NCBI GenBank assembly: GCA_020430675.1
Contig: JAGQJJ010000226.1
Coordinates: 1 to 6,669, forward strand
Direction of reading: 5' to 3'
Source of the DNA: Myxococcales bacterium
GTDB lineage: Bacteria; Myxococcota; Bradymonadia; UBA7976; UBA1532
DNA length: 6,669 nt
A program made the translations under genes and the position numbers. How positions within the stretch are numbered: the stretch's first letter is position 1; each line of letters starts with the position of its first letter. Shown here in pieces: positions 1 through 6,026 of this stretch. Below the pieces are notes generated by a model. That model saw nothing but the letters and a program-made list of their open reading frames with translations, ran no database searches and had not been told where the DNA came from.

Positions 1-758
1 CGCCGGTCGGCCGCGTCGATCTGGGCATCCCCAAGGTGCCGGTGACCCTGCGCGAGGGCGACCGCACCGAGGCGATGACCCCGATGCGCCGCACCATCAG
101 CGACCGCATGATCGAGTCGAAGCACTACAGCGCCCATGTGCACACTTGCTTCGAGGTCGACTACGGCCGCGTCGACGCCCTGCGCCGCAAGCACAAGGCG
201 CGCTTCGCCGACAAAGGCGCGAAGCTCACCTACACCACCTTCCTGGCCCACGCCGCCATCCGCGCGCTGCAGGCGTACCCCATCGCCAACGCCTCGCACG
301 ATGGCGAGAACGTGGTCTACCGCCGCGACGTCAACCTGGGCATCGCGGTCGCGGTCGACTGGGGTCTGCTGGTGCCGGTGGTCAAAAACGCCGACGAGCT
401 CTCGATGCTGGGCCTCGCCCGCCACATCGCCGATCTGGGCGACCGCACCCGCAGCAAGAAGCTCAAGCCCGACGAGGTCACCGGCTTGACCTTCTCGATC
501 ACCAACCCCGGCATCTTCGGCAGCCTGTGGGGCACGCCGATCATCCCGCAGCCTTCAGTGGCCATCCTGGGGGTGGGCACGATCGAAAAGCGGGTCAAGG
601 TGGTCACGTTGCCCGATGGCACCGACACCATGGCCATCAAGCTCTGCGGCTACCTGACGCTGGGCTTCGACCACCGCGTGATCGACGGCGCGGTCGCTGA
701 CCAGATCATGAGCCACATCAAGCAGACCCTCGAAAACTTTGACGAGTCGGCGATGTGA
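1..758 (+). CDS. 2-oxo acid dehydrogenase complex E2 (dihydrolipoamide acyltransferase), C-terminal catalytic domain, 5' end outside window
   Basis: This is the acyltransferase core of a pyruvate- or branched-chain-type 2-oxo acid dehydrogenase complex, which moves an acyl group from lipoyl-E2 to CoA in the cytosol. The frame is open from base 3 with no stop, so the gene enters from the left; the GTG at 36 is only an internal valine. About 251 residues are visible. They begin in the linker before the catalytic domain (TPMRRTISDRMIESK, a typical domain start). The core motif TFSITNPGIFGS lies at about 489-524, followed by GTPIIPQPSVAILGVG. The active-site motif HRVIDG (HxxxDG, catalytic His and Asp) is at 672-689. 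Lipoyl and E1/E3-binding domains would lie upstream and cannot be seen. The stop overlaps the lipB start by 4 bases, placing E2 directly before the genes that lipoylate it. The true substrate (pyruvate, branched-chain or another 2-oxo acid) cannot be decided from this domain alone; the GTPII.QP segment recalls pyruvate/branched-chain types more than SucB. Confidence 0.95.
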   Translation, partial: PVGRVDLGIPKVPVTLREGDRTEAMTPMRRTISDRMIESKHYSAHVHTCFEVDYGRVDALRRKHKARFADKGAKLTYTTFLAHAAIRALQAYPIANASHDGENVVYRRDVNLGIAVAVDWGLLVPVVKNADELSMLGLARHIADLGDRTRSKKLKPDEVTGLTFSITNPGIFGSLWGTPIIPQPSVAILGVGTIEKRVKVVTLPDGTDTMAIKLCGYLTLGFDHRVIDGAVADQIMSHIKQTLENFDESAM

Positions 759-1471
759 GCGGCGCGCTTCGCCCGCTTCGCGTCCGCTACCTGGGCCGCG
801 TGCCCTATCGCGAGGCCTGGGCGTTGCAGCGCGCGCTCGTCGAAGATCGCAAGGCCGGCACCATCGAAGACACGCTGTTGTTGCTTGAGCATGACCCGGT
901 GGTCACGCTTGGCCGAGACGGCAGCCGGGCCAGCCTGCTGCGCGACGAAGCCGCGCTGACCCGGCTGGGCGTCGAGCTGGTGGAGAGCGATCGCGGCGGC
1001 GACGCCACGGTGCATGGACCCGGTCAGGTGGTGGCCTATCCCATCCTCGACCTGCGCCCCGACCGCAAGGACGTGCGCCGCTATGTGCGCGACCTGGAGC
1101 AGTCGATGATCGACACCTGCGCCGATTACGGCCTGACGGTCGGCCGCCTCGACGGCGCGCCGGGCGTCTGGCTGGCCGAACCCGACCGCAAGATCGGCGC
1201 GCTCGGCTGTCGGCTCAGCCGCTGGGTGACCATGCACGGCGTCGCGCTCAACGCCAATACCGACCTGCGCCTCTTCGACCTGATCGTGCCCTGCGGCCTG
1301 CACGGCAAGGGCGTGACCAGCCTGGCCGCCGAGCTGGGCCATCGCGTCTCGATGGTCGAGGTCATGGAGCGCCTCGCCGGCCACGTGGCCCGTCGCTTCG
1401 GCCGCACGGTGGTCGCCGACGCCGAGATCGGCCAGAATGGGCCGTCGCTCGCCCCCGCGGAGTCAACGTGA
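755..1471 (+). CDS. lipB: lipoyl(octanoyl) transferase LipB
   Basis: LipB moves octanoate from octanoyl-ACP onto the target lysine of lipoyl domains, the first step of endogenous lipoate assembly in the cytosol. The 238 residues are of normal length for the family. Recognisable in order are HDPVVTLGR (46-54), the signature RGGD (80-83) with TVHGPGQVVAYP (85-96), RKIGALG (145-151) holding the conserved lysine K146, MHGVALN (160-166), and PCGLHGKGVTSL (179-190) holding the thioester-forming cysteine C180. The catalytic Cys/Lys pair is therefore intact. The start is GTG at 755. An in-frame TGA at 740-742 excludes a longer protein, and the next in-frame start candidate, GTG at 800, would remove the conserved N-terminal strand. 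The GTG overlaps the E2 stop by 4 bases, and only a weak GAG (744-746) precedes it, so translation probably depends on ribosomes finishing E2. Its stop in turn overlaps lipA. Confidence 0.97.
   Translation: MSGALRPLRVRYLGRVPYREAWALQRALVEDRKAGTIEDTLLLLEHDPVVTLGRDGSRASLLRDEAALTRLGVELVESDRGGDATVHGPGQVVAYPILDLRPDRKDVRRYVRDLEQSMIDTCADYGLTVGRLDGAPGVWLAEPDRKIGALGCRLSRWVTMHGVALNANTDLRLFDLIVPCGLHGKGVTSLAAELGHRVSMVEVMERLAGHVARRFGRTVVADAEIGQNGPSLAPAEST
1459..1462 (+). promoter_or_regulatory. Shine-Dalgarno sequence of lipA
   Basis: A GGAG within the end of lipB lies 5 bases before the GTG at 1468. It supports that GTG as the lipA start and allows some independent initiation in addition to coupling through the GTGA overlap. 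Confidence 0.6.
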
Positions 1472-2409
1472 GCGGACTCGTCCAGATCGTCGATCCCAAA
1501 GTATCGGCCGCCTCGGAGGCCCCCGCCCCGCGCGTGCGCAAGCGCGAGCCCGGCCCGCGCCCCGACTGGCTGCGGGTGCGCTATCGGCGCAACGAGACCT
1601 TCGCCGCCGTGCAGCAGCTCAAAGAAGGCCTCGATCTGGTCACCGTCTGCGAAGAGGCGCGCTGCCCGAACATCGACGAGTGCTGGAGCGCCGGCACCGC
1701 GACCTTCATGCTCATGGGCGACATCTGCACCCGCCGCTGCGGCTTCTGCGCGGTGGCCAAAGGCGCGCCGCGCCTGCTCGACGCCCTTGAGCCCGCCCAT
1801 ACCGCCGAAGCCGTCGTCCGCCTGGGCGTGCGCTACGCGGTGATCACCAGCGTCAACCGCGATGACCTGCCCGACGGCGGCGCGGCCCAGTGTGCCGCCA
1901 CCGTGCGAAAGATCGCCGCCGCCGCGCCGGAAGCCCGCGTCGAACTGCTGGTGCCCGATTTTCTCGGCGACCTCGCTGCGCTCGAAGTGGTGCTTGCCGC
2001 CCGCCCGCATGTCGTGGCCCATAACACCGAGACCGTGCCGCGCCTGTACCGTCGGGTGCGCCCGCAGGCCGATTACGCCCGCACCCTTGCGGTGCTGCGG
2101 CACATCGCCAACTGGCCCGGCGTGCTGGCCAAGACCGGCCTCATGCTGGGCCTCGGCGAGAGCGACGACGAGGTCGAAGACGTGATGTGGCAGCTTCGCG
2201 AGGTGGGCTGCGATATCCTCTCGCTCGGCCAGTACCTCTCGCCGACCACCCGCCACCTGCCCGTCGACCGCTGGGTCGAGCCCGACACCTTCGCCCGCCT
2301 CGCTGAAGTGGGCCGCGCCATGGGTTTCCGCCACGTCGAAGCGGGCCCGATGGTGCGATCGAGCTATATGGCGCACCGTCCGTTCCTGGGATCGGAGGAT
2401 CCGCGATGA
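1468..2409 (+). CDS. lipA: lipoyl synthase LipA (radical SAM)
   Basis: LipA inserts two sulfur atoms at C6 and C8 of the octanoyl chain that LipB has attached, completing lipoate on E2 and similar proteins. The 313 residues match the usual length. DWLRVRY (33-39) opens the conserved part. The auxiliary [4Fe-4S] cluster is ligated by C61, C66 and C72 (CX4CX5C in CEEARCPNIDEC). The radical-SAM cluster uses C87, C91 and C94 (CX3CX2C in GDICTRRCGFC). Further family motifs are TSVNRDDLPDGGA (127-139), HNTETVPRLYRRVRP (185-199), GLMLGLGE (224-231), LSLGQYL (251-257) and the C-terminal RSSY (297-300), whose serine completes the auxiliary cluster in known structures. All six cysteines and the RSSY motif are present, so the enzyme should be active. 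The GTG start overlaps the lipB stop by 4 bases, and the stop overlaps the aminotransferase start in an ATGA. Confidence 0.98.
   Translation: MSGLVQIVDPKVSAASEAPAPRVRKREPGPRPDWLRVRYRRNETFAAVQQLKEGLDLVTVCEEARCPNIDECWSAGTATFMLMGDICTRRCGFCAVAKGAPRLLDALEPAHTAEAVVRLGVRYAVITSVNRDDLPDGGAAQCAATVRKIAAAAPEARVELLVPDFLGDLAALEVVLAARPHVVAHNTETVPRLYRRVRPQADYARTLAVLRHIANWPGVLAKTGLMLGLGESDDEVEDVMWQLREVGCDILSLGQYLSPTTRHLPVDRWVEPDTFARLAEVGRAMGFRHVEAGPMVRSSYMAHRPFLGSEDPR
2394..2398 (+). promoter_or_regulatory. strong Shine-Dalgarno sequence of the aminotransferase gene
   Basis: GGAGG lies 7 bases before the ATG at 2406, inside the last codons of lipA. It is the best ribosome site in the overlap chain, so the aminotransferase may be made at a higher rate than lipB or lipA. 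Confidence 0.75.
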
Positions 2410-3713
2410 CCGCCCTGAACCGTTATTTTCCCGCGCCTGACGAGACGCCGACCGCCGAAGCGGCCACGCTCTCGGCGATGGCGCTGGGCATGAAGCCGAG
2501 CAAGATCCTGGTCATCGCCTACGCGGTGCGCGCCCGCATCGACGCCGGCGCGCCGGTGGTCAACTTCACCGTCGGCGACTTTGCCCCGCGCCACTTCCCG
2601 GTGCCCGACGCGCTCAAGCAGGGCATCATCGCGGCGGTTGAAGACGACCAGACCAACTACCCGCCGGCCCATGGCATCCCCGAGCTGCGCGCCGCGATCC
2701 AGCGGCACTACGCCGACGATCTGGGCCTCGACTACCCCGAAGACGCCATCGTGGTCGCCTCGGGCGCCCGCCCGGCGCTCTACGCCGCCTATCAATGCCT
2801 CATCGACCCCGGCGAGGTGGTGGTCACTCCGGCACCCAGCTGGAACAACGACAACTTCAGCCAGCTCGTCGGCGGCCGCCATGTTGTCGTGCCGAGCCGC
2901 CCCGAAGACGGCTTCATGCCCACCGCCGAGGCCCTCGCGCCGGCGCTGCGCGACGCCCGCCTGCTGGTGCTCAACTCGCCGATGAACCCCGCCGGCACCA
3001 TGCTGCGCGAGGCGCAGCTTCGGGCCATCTGCGACGTGGTGCTCACCGAGAACGCCCGCCGCGCCAAGGCCGGCCAGCGCGCGCTGTACCTGGTCTACGA
3101 CCACGTCTACCGCATGCTCGCGTTCAAGGGCCGCGAACACTTCACGCCGGTGCAGCTCGCGCCCGAGATGGCGCGCTATACGCTCTATGTCGACGCGATC
3201 AGCAAGTGCTTCGCTTCGACCGGCCTGCGCGTCGGCTGGATGCTCGCCCCGCCTTTCATCACCGCGCGCATCCGGGCACTGATGACCCATATGGGCGCCT
3301 GGGCCCCGCGCCCCGAGCAGCACGCCACCGCAAAGCTGCTCGGCGACCGCGCCGCCATCGACGCCTATCTCGGCCGCTTCCGCCAGGGCCTCGAAGCGCG
3401 GCTCGACCGGCTCTTCAAAGCCTTCGCCGCCTGGAAGGCCGAGGGCCTGCCCGTCGACGCCATCGCGCCCGAGGGCGCCATCTATCTCAGCGTGCACTTC
3501 GACCTCGAAGGCCGCCCGGGCTTCGCCGATGAAGACGCCGTGCTCGAGTGGCTGCTCGACGAGGCCGGCTGCGCGGTCGTGCCCTTCAGCGCGTTTGGCG
3601 ATCACACCAACCGCGGCTGGTTCCGCTTCAGCGTCGGCGCCGTCGGCGAAGATGAGATCGAAGCCTGCCTGCCCCGCCTCTACGCCGCGCTGACCAAGGT
3701 GGCGCGCGCTTGA
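2406..3713 (+). CDS. class I/II PLP-dependent aminotransferase (aspartate aminotransferase-like)
   Basis: A fold-type I transaminase that exchanges an amino group between an amino acid and a 2-oxo acid in the cytosol. The 435 residues are slightly longer than typical aspartate aminotransferases (about 400). Visible features are NFTVGDFAP (53-61) with TNYPPAHGIPELR (83-95), the cofactor-phosphate loop SGARPALYAAY (119-129), the stacking aromatic W146 in PSWNNDN, N194 in SPMNPAGT, D232 and Y235 in YDHVY (pyridine nitrogen and O3' contacts), the Schiff-base lysine K267 in DAISKCFASTGLRVGW with phosphate-binding R275, and R407 in WFRFSVG (substrate carboxylate). All core catalytic residues are present. 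The usual DE.Y is D-H-V-Y here. From memory, the GDFAP, PSWNN and GAWAP segments resemble a subgroup common in Bacteroidetes annotated as aspartate aminotransferase, but the amino donor is not shown by the sequence. It overlaps lipA and the downstream transporter by 4 bases each, suggesting a link to 2-oxo acid metabolism. Confidence 0.92.
   Translation: MTALNRYFPAPDETPTAEAATLSAMALGMKPSKILVIAYAVRARIDAGAPVVNFTVGDFAPRHFPVPDALKQGIIAAVEDDQTNYPPAHGIPELRAAIQRHYADDLGLDYPEDAIVVASGARPALYAAYQCLIDPGEVVVTPAPSWNNDNFSQLVGGRHVVVPSRPEDGFMPTAEALAPALRDARLLVLNSPMNPAGTMLREAQLRAICDVVLTENARRAKAGQRALYLVYDHVYRMLAFKGREHFTPVQLAPEMARYTLYVDAISKCFASTGLRVGWMLAPPFITARIRALMTHMGAWAPRPEQHATAKLLGDRAAIDAYLGRFRQGLEARLDRLFKAFAAWKAEGLPVDAIAPEGAIYLSVHFDLEGRPGFADEDAVLEWLLDEAGCAVVPFSAFGDHTNRGWFRFSVGAVGEDEIEACLPRLYAALTKVARA
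3696..3702 (+). promoter_or_regulatory. Shine-Dalgarno-like sequence before the TTG start of the transporter
   Basis: The purine-rich AAGGTGG ends 7 bases before the TTG at 3710. With no in-frame ATG or GTG before the first membrane segment, it supports the rare TTG as the true start. Confidence 0.55.
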
Positions 3714-5944
3714 GCAACGCCAACCCCGTCGAGGCGAAACCCGCCGACGCGGGGGCGCGCCGCCTGGGCACGTTCGGGGGCGTCTTCACGCCGAGCATCC
3801 TGACGATCCTCGGCGTCATCATGTACCTGCGCTTCGGCTGGGTCGTCGGCAACGCCGGCCTGGGCGGGGCGCTGATCATCGTGGTGATCTCGCATGTCAT
3901 CTCGCTGACCACCGGCCTCTCGGTCTCGAGCATCGCCACCAACCGCACCGTGGGCGCGGGCGGCGCTTATTACATGATCTCGCGCAGCCTGGGCGCACCC
4001 GCCGGGGCCGCGGTTGGCATCCCGCTCTTTTTCGCCCAGGCGCTGAGCGTCACGTTCTACGTGGTCGGCTTCACCGAGTCGCTCGGCTACCTGCTGCCGA
4101 AGACGCTCGGCCACCCGTTGCTCGACCTGCTGCTCGACCCGCGCGTGCTCGGCACCGCAACCTGCCTCATGCTCTGCGCCGTGGCCCTGCGCAGCGCCGA
4201 GGCGGCGATCAAGCTGCAATACGTGGTCATGGCCGCCATCGGGCTCTCGCTGATCGCGTTCTTCGGCGGCCGCGCCGCCGAGCCCCCGACTGAGATCACC
4301 TGGTTCAACCGCGACGGCGCGCCCTTCTCGCAGGTCTTTGCCGTCTTCTTCCCCGCGGTCACTGGCATCATGGCCGGCGTGAGCATGTCGGGCGACCTGA
4401 AGGACGCCCGCCGCTCGCTGCCGCGGGGCACGCTGTTTGCCATCCTCACCGGCTTCGTGATCTACAGCGCTTTCCCCATCTGGCTCGCCTTCAACGCCGA
4501 CAGCCAGACGCTGATGACCAACAACCGCGTCGTCTTCGAGATGTCGCTGTTGCCGGCGCTGATCTTTCTCGGCGTCTGGGGCGCCACGCTGTCAAGCGCG
4601 GTGGGCAGCATTCTCGCCGCGCCGCGCACCTTGCAGGCGCTGGCCATCGATGGCCTCGCTCCGCGCCTCTTCGCCCGCGGCTACGGACCGACCAACGAGC
4701 CGCGCGTCGGCTTGATGTTCACCTTCATGCTGGCCGAGGTGGGCGTGCTGCTCGGCAGCCTCGACGTCATCGCGCCCATCCTGACGATGTTCTTCCTGGC
4801 CACCTACGGCATCACCAATCTGGCCTGCGGCCTGGAGCGCTGGGCGGCCAACCCGAGCTTCCGCCCCACCTTCCGCGTCTCGGCCCTCATCAGCATCGGC
4901 GGCGCGGTCGCGTGCTTCTACGTGATGAGCATCATCGACCTCGGCGCGATGATCGCGTCGTCGGTGATCTGCGGCCTGATCTACATCTACGTCGAGCGGC
5001 GCGCGCTCAACACCACGTTCGGCGACGCCCGCCACGGCCTGTGGTCGGCGCTGGTGCGCACCGCGCTGCGCAACCTGCATCGCGCCGAGTACCACGACCA
5101 GAACTGGCGCCCGAACCTGCTCATCTTCGGCGGCCCGCCCCATCGACGGCGCTACCTGCTCGACCTGGGCGCGGCCTTGGTGCAGGAGCGCGGCATCGTC
5201 TCGTACATCCAGATGCTGGAGGGCGAGGTCAGCGACCTGGCCGACGAGCGCGCGACCGCCACCGAGCACCTCGATGCGCTGCGCGAGGATTACCCGACCG
5301 TGTTCGTGCGCGTCGACATCGTGCCGCAGGTCTACCGCGGCGCGGTCATCGTCGCGCAGTCGTATGGCATCGGCAGCCTCGAAGCCAACACGGTGATGCT
5401 CGGCTGGGTGGGCAAGCGCAAGCGGGCCAGCGAGTACTTCGCGATGCTCTCCGACCTGGCCGCGCTGCGCAACGCGCTGGTGCTGGTGCATCACGACCCG
5501 AACCGCGGCTTTGGCAACCGCAAGCGCATCCACATCTGGTGGCGCGGCCTGCAGGCCAACGGCGGGCTGATGCTGCTCATCGCCTACCTGCTCACCTCGC
5601 ATGACCGCTTCCGGCAGGCCGAGGTGACCACGCTGACGGTCATCGAGAGCGAAGACGACCGCGAGCGCGCCGAGGCGGGCCTGCGCCGGGTCTTCGAGAG
5701 CGCGCGCCTCCAATCCAAGGCCCGGGTGCTGCTGCGCGAGGGTCGCAGCATTCAGGCCATCATGCGCCACGAGAGCGGCGAGGCCGATCTGGCGGTGCTC
5801 GGCCTGCGCCTGCCGGCCGAGGGCGAAGACCCCGAGGCCCTGTTCGAGCATTACCAGAACCTGCTGGCGCAGCTGCCCACCGCGATGCTGGTGCACAGCG
5901 GCCGCGCCTTCGACGCGGCGCCGGTGCTGTTCGACGACGAATAG
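3710..5944 (+). CDS. cation-chloride cotransporter-like membrane protein (SLC12 family, APC superfamily)
   Basis: A 744-residue inner-membrane protein with the two-part plan of eukaryotic Na-K-Cl/K-Cl cotransporters: about 12 membrane segments (residues about 25-428) and a cytosolic C-terminal domain (about 465-735). Family motifs in order: GVFTPSILTILGVIMYLRFGW (TM1), VGAGGAYYMISRSLG (TM3 entry; one tyrosine contacts K+ in NKCC1), FFPAVTGIMAGVSMSGDL (TM6; P215 and T218 match K+/Cl- site positions), GATLSSAVGSILAAPRTLQAL (TM8), GYGPTNEPR (324-332), and in the C-domain NWRPNLLIFGG (465-475) and IHIWW...GGLMLLIAYLLT (607-629), which mirror the SLC12 C-terminal domain. S295 and S296 match the Ser-Ser pair of the Na+ site in NKCC/NCC; KCC proteins lack it. 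The N-terminus before TM1 is only about 20 residues, so animal-type phosphoregulatory sites are absent. The start is TTG, overlapping the aminotransferase stop by 4 bases. Ion or amino-acid transport remain possible; the actual substrate is inferred, not shown. Confidence 0.9.
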   Translation: MSNANPVEAKPADAGARRLGTFGGVFTPSILTILGVIMYLRFGWVVGNAGLGGALIIVVISHVISLTTGLSVSSIATNRTVGAGGAYYMISRSLGAPAGAAVGIPLFFAQALSVTFYVVGFTESLGYLLPKTLGHPLLDLLLDPRVLGTATCLMLCAVALRSAEAAIKLQYVVMAAIGLSLIAFFGGRAAEPPTEITWFNRDGAPFSQVFAVFFPAVTGIMAGVSMSGDLKDARRSLPRGTLFAILTGFVIYSAFPIWLAFNADSQTLMTNNRVVFEMSLLPALIFLGVWGATLSSAVGSILAAPRTLQALAIDGLAPRLFARGYGPTNEPRVGLMFTFMLAEVGVLLGSLDVIAPILTMFFLATYGITNLACGLERWAANPSFRPTFRVSALISIGGAVACFYVMSIIDLGAMIASSVICGLIYIYVERRALNTTFGDARHGLWSALVRTALRNLHRAEYHDQNWRPNLLIFGGPPHRRRYLLDLGAALVQERGIVSYIQMLEGEVSDLADERATATEHLDALREDYPTVFVRVDIVPQVYRGAVIVAQSYGIGSLEANTVMLGWVGKRKRASEYFAMLSDLAALRNALVLVHHDPNRGFGNRKRIHIWWRGLQANGGLMLLIAYLLTSHDRFRQAEVTTLTVIESEDDRERAEAGLRRVFESARLQSKARVLLREGRSIQAIMRHESGEADLAVLGLRLPAEGEDPEALFEHYQNLLAQLPTAMLVHSGRAFDAAPVLFDDE

Positions 5945-5971
5945 GCCGATCGCCCTGGCGACCGCGCGCCC

Positions 5972-5998
5972 GGCCGGTCAGAATGAATGGCCGGTCAG
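5972..5998 (+). repeat. 10-base direct repeat GGCCGGTCAG, two copies
   Basis: GGCCGGTCAG occurs at 5972-5981 and again at 5989-5998, separated by AATGAAT, giving a 17-base repeat period. The first copy overlaps the 8-base palindrome CCGGCCGG (5970-5977). Two copies around the only AT-rich spot of the gap, about 29 bases before the kinase start, could be a tandem binding site. No protein partner can be named. Confidence 0.6.
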
Positions 5999-6010
5999 TC
6001 ACCGACCGAC
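5994..6010 (+). repeat. imperfect inverted repeat before the kinase gene
   Basis: GTCAGTC (5994-6000) and GACCGAC (6004-6010) pair at six of seven positions around ACC. The arms start inside the second direct repeat copy and end 4 bases before the ribosome site. This could be an operator half-site pair or a small RNA hairpin affecting translation; the stem is short and could be chance in GC-rich DNA. Confidence 0.35.
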
Positions 6011-6014
6011 TGCT

Positions 6015-6018
6015 GAGG
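6015..6018 (+). promoter_or_regulatory. Shine-Dalgarno sequence of the kinase gene
   Basis: GAGG lies 8 bases before the ATG at 6027 and decides that start. Unlike the overlap-coupled genes upstream, this gene has a free-standing ribosome site. Confidence 0.7.
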
Positions 6019-6026
6019 ACGCGCCA

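Larger units (their letters stand above)
5945..6026 (+). other. 82-base gap, probable control region for the kinase gene
   Basis: This is the only real gap in the window. It is GC-rich apart from a short island, AATGAAT (5982-5988), the only place that could resemble a -10 element. No matching -35 is clear. It contains a direct repeat, imperfect inverted repeats and the ribosome site of the next gene. No T-tract follows any stem, so read-through from the transporter gene is possible. Confidence 0.45.

Noticed and set aside
36..38. GTG as start of the E2 gene
   Set aside because: The frame is open to base 3 and the residues before it look like an E2 linker. A real E2 also needs an N-terminal lipoyl domain, so the gene starts upstream of the window.
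1126..2376. Long open frame of 416 codons on the minus strand opposite lipB/lipA
   Set aside because: It mirrors the codon bias of the + strand genes, as expected in GC-rich DNA. Its product is rich in His, Ala, Gly and Asp without a recognisable family, while the + strand frame is clearly LipB/LipA.
2364..3605. Long open frame of 413 codons on the minus strand opposite the aminotransferase
   Set aside because: The same compositional shadow effect; the product is low-complexity with no recognisable motif.
4592..5896. Long open frame of 434 codons on the minus strand opposite the transporter
   Set aside because: The product is dominated by His, Gln, Ala and Asp, typical of an antisense shadow, and the sense frame has unmistakable SLC12 motifs.
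5944..5975. Possible terminator after the transporter: outer stem GGCCG (5944-5948) / CGGCC (5971-5975) with inner TCGC / GCGA (5950-5953, 5958-5961)
   Set aside because: The stems are short, the large internal part is unpaired and no run of T follows. It may fold, but it does not meet the pattern of an intrinsic terminator.
5957..5988. Possible sigma-70 promoter using the AATGAAT island as -10
   Set aside because: No -35-like hexamer lies 16-18 bases upstream; that stretch is GC-rich throughout. Too weak to annotate.
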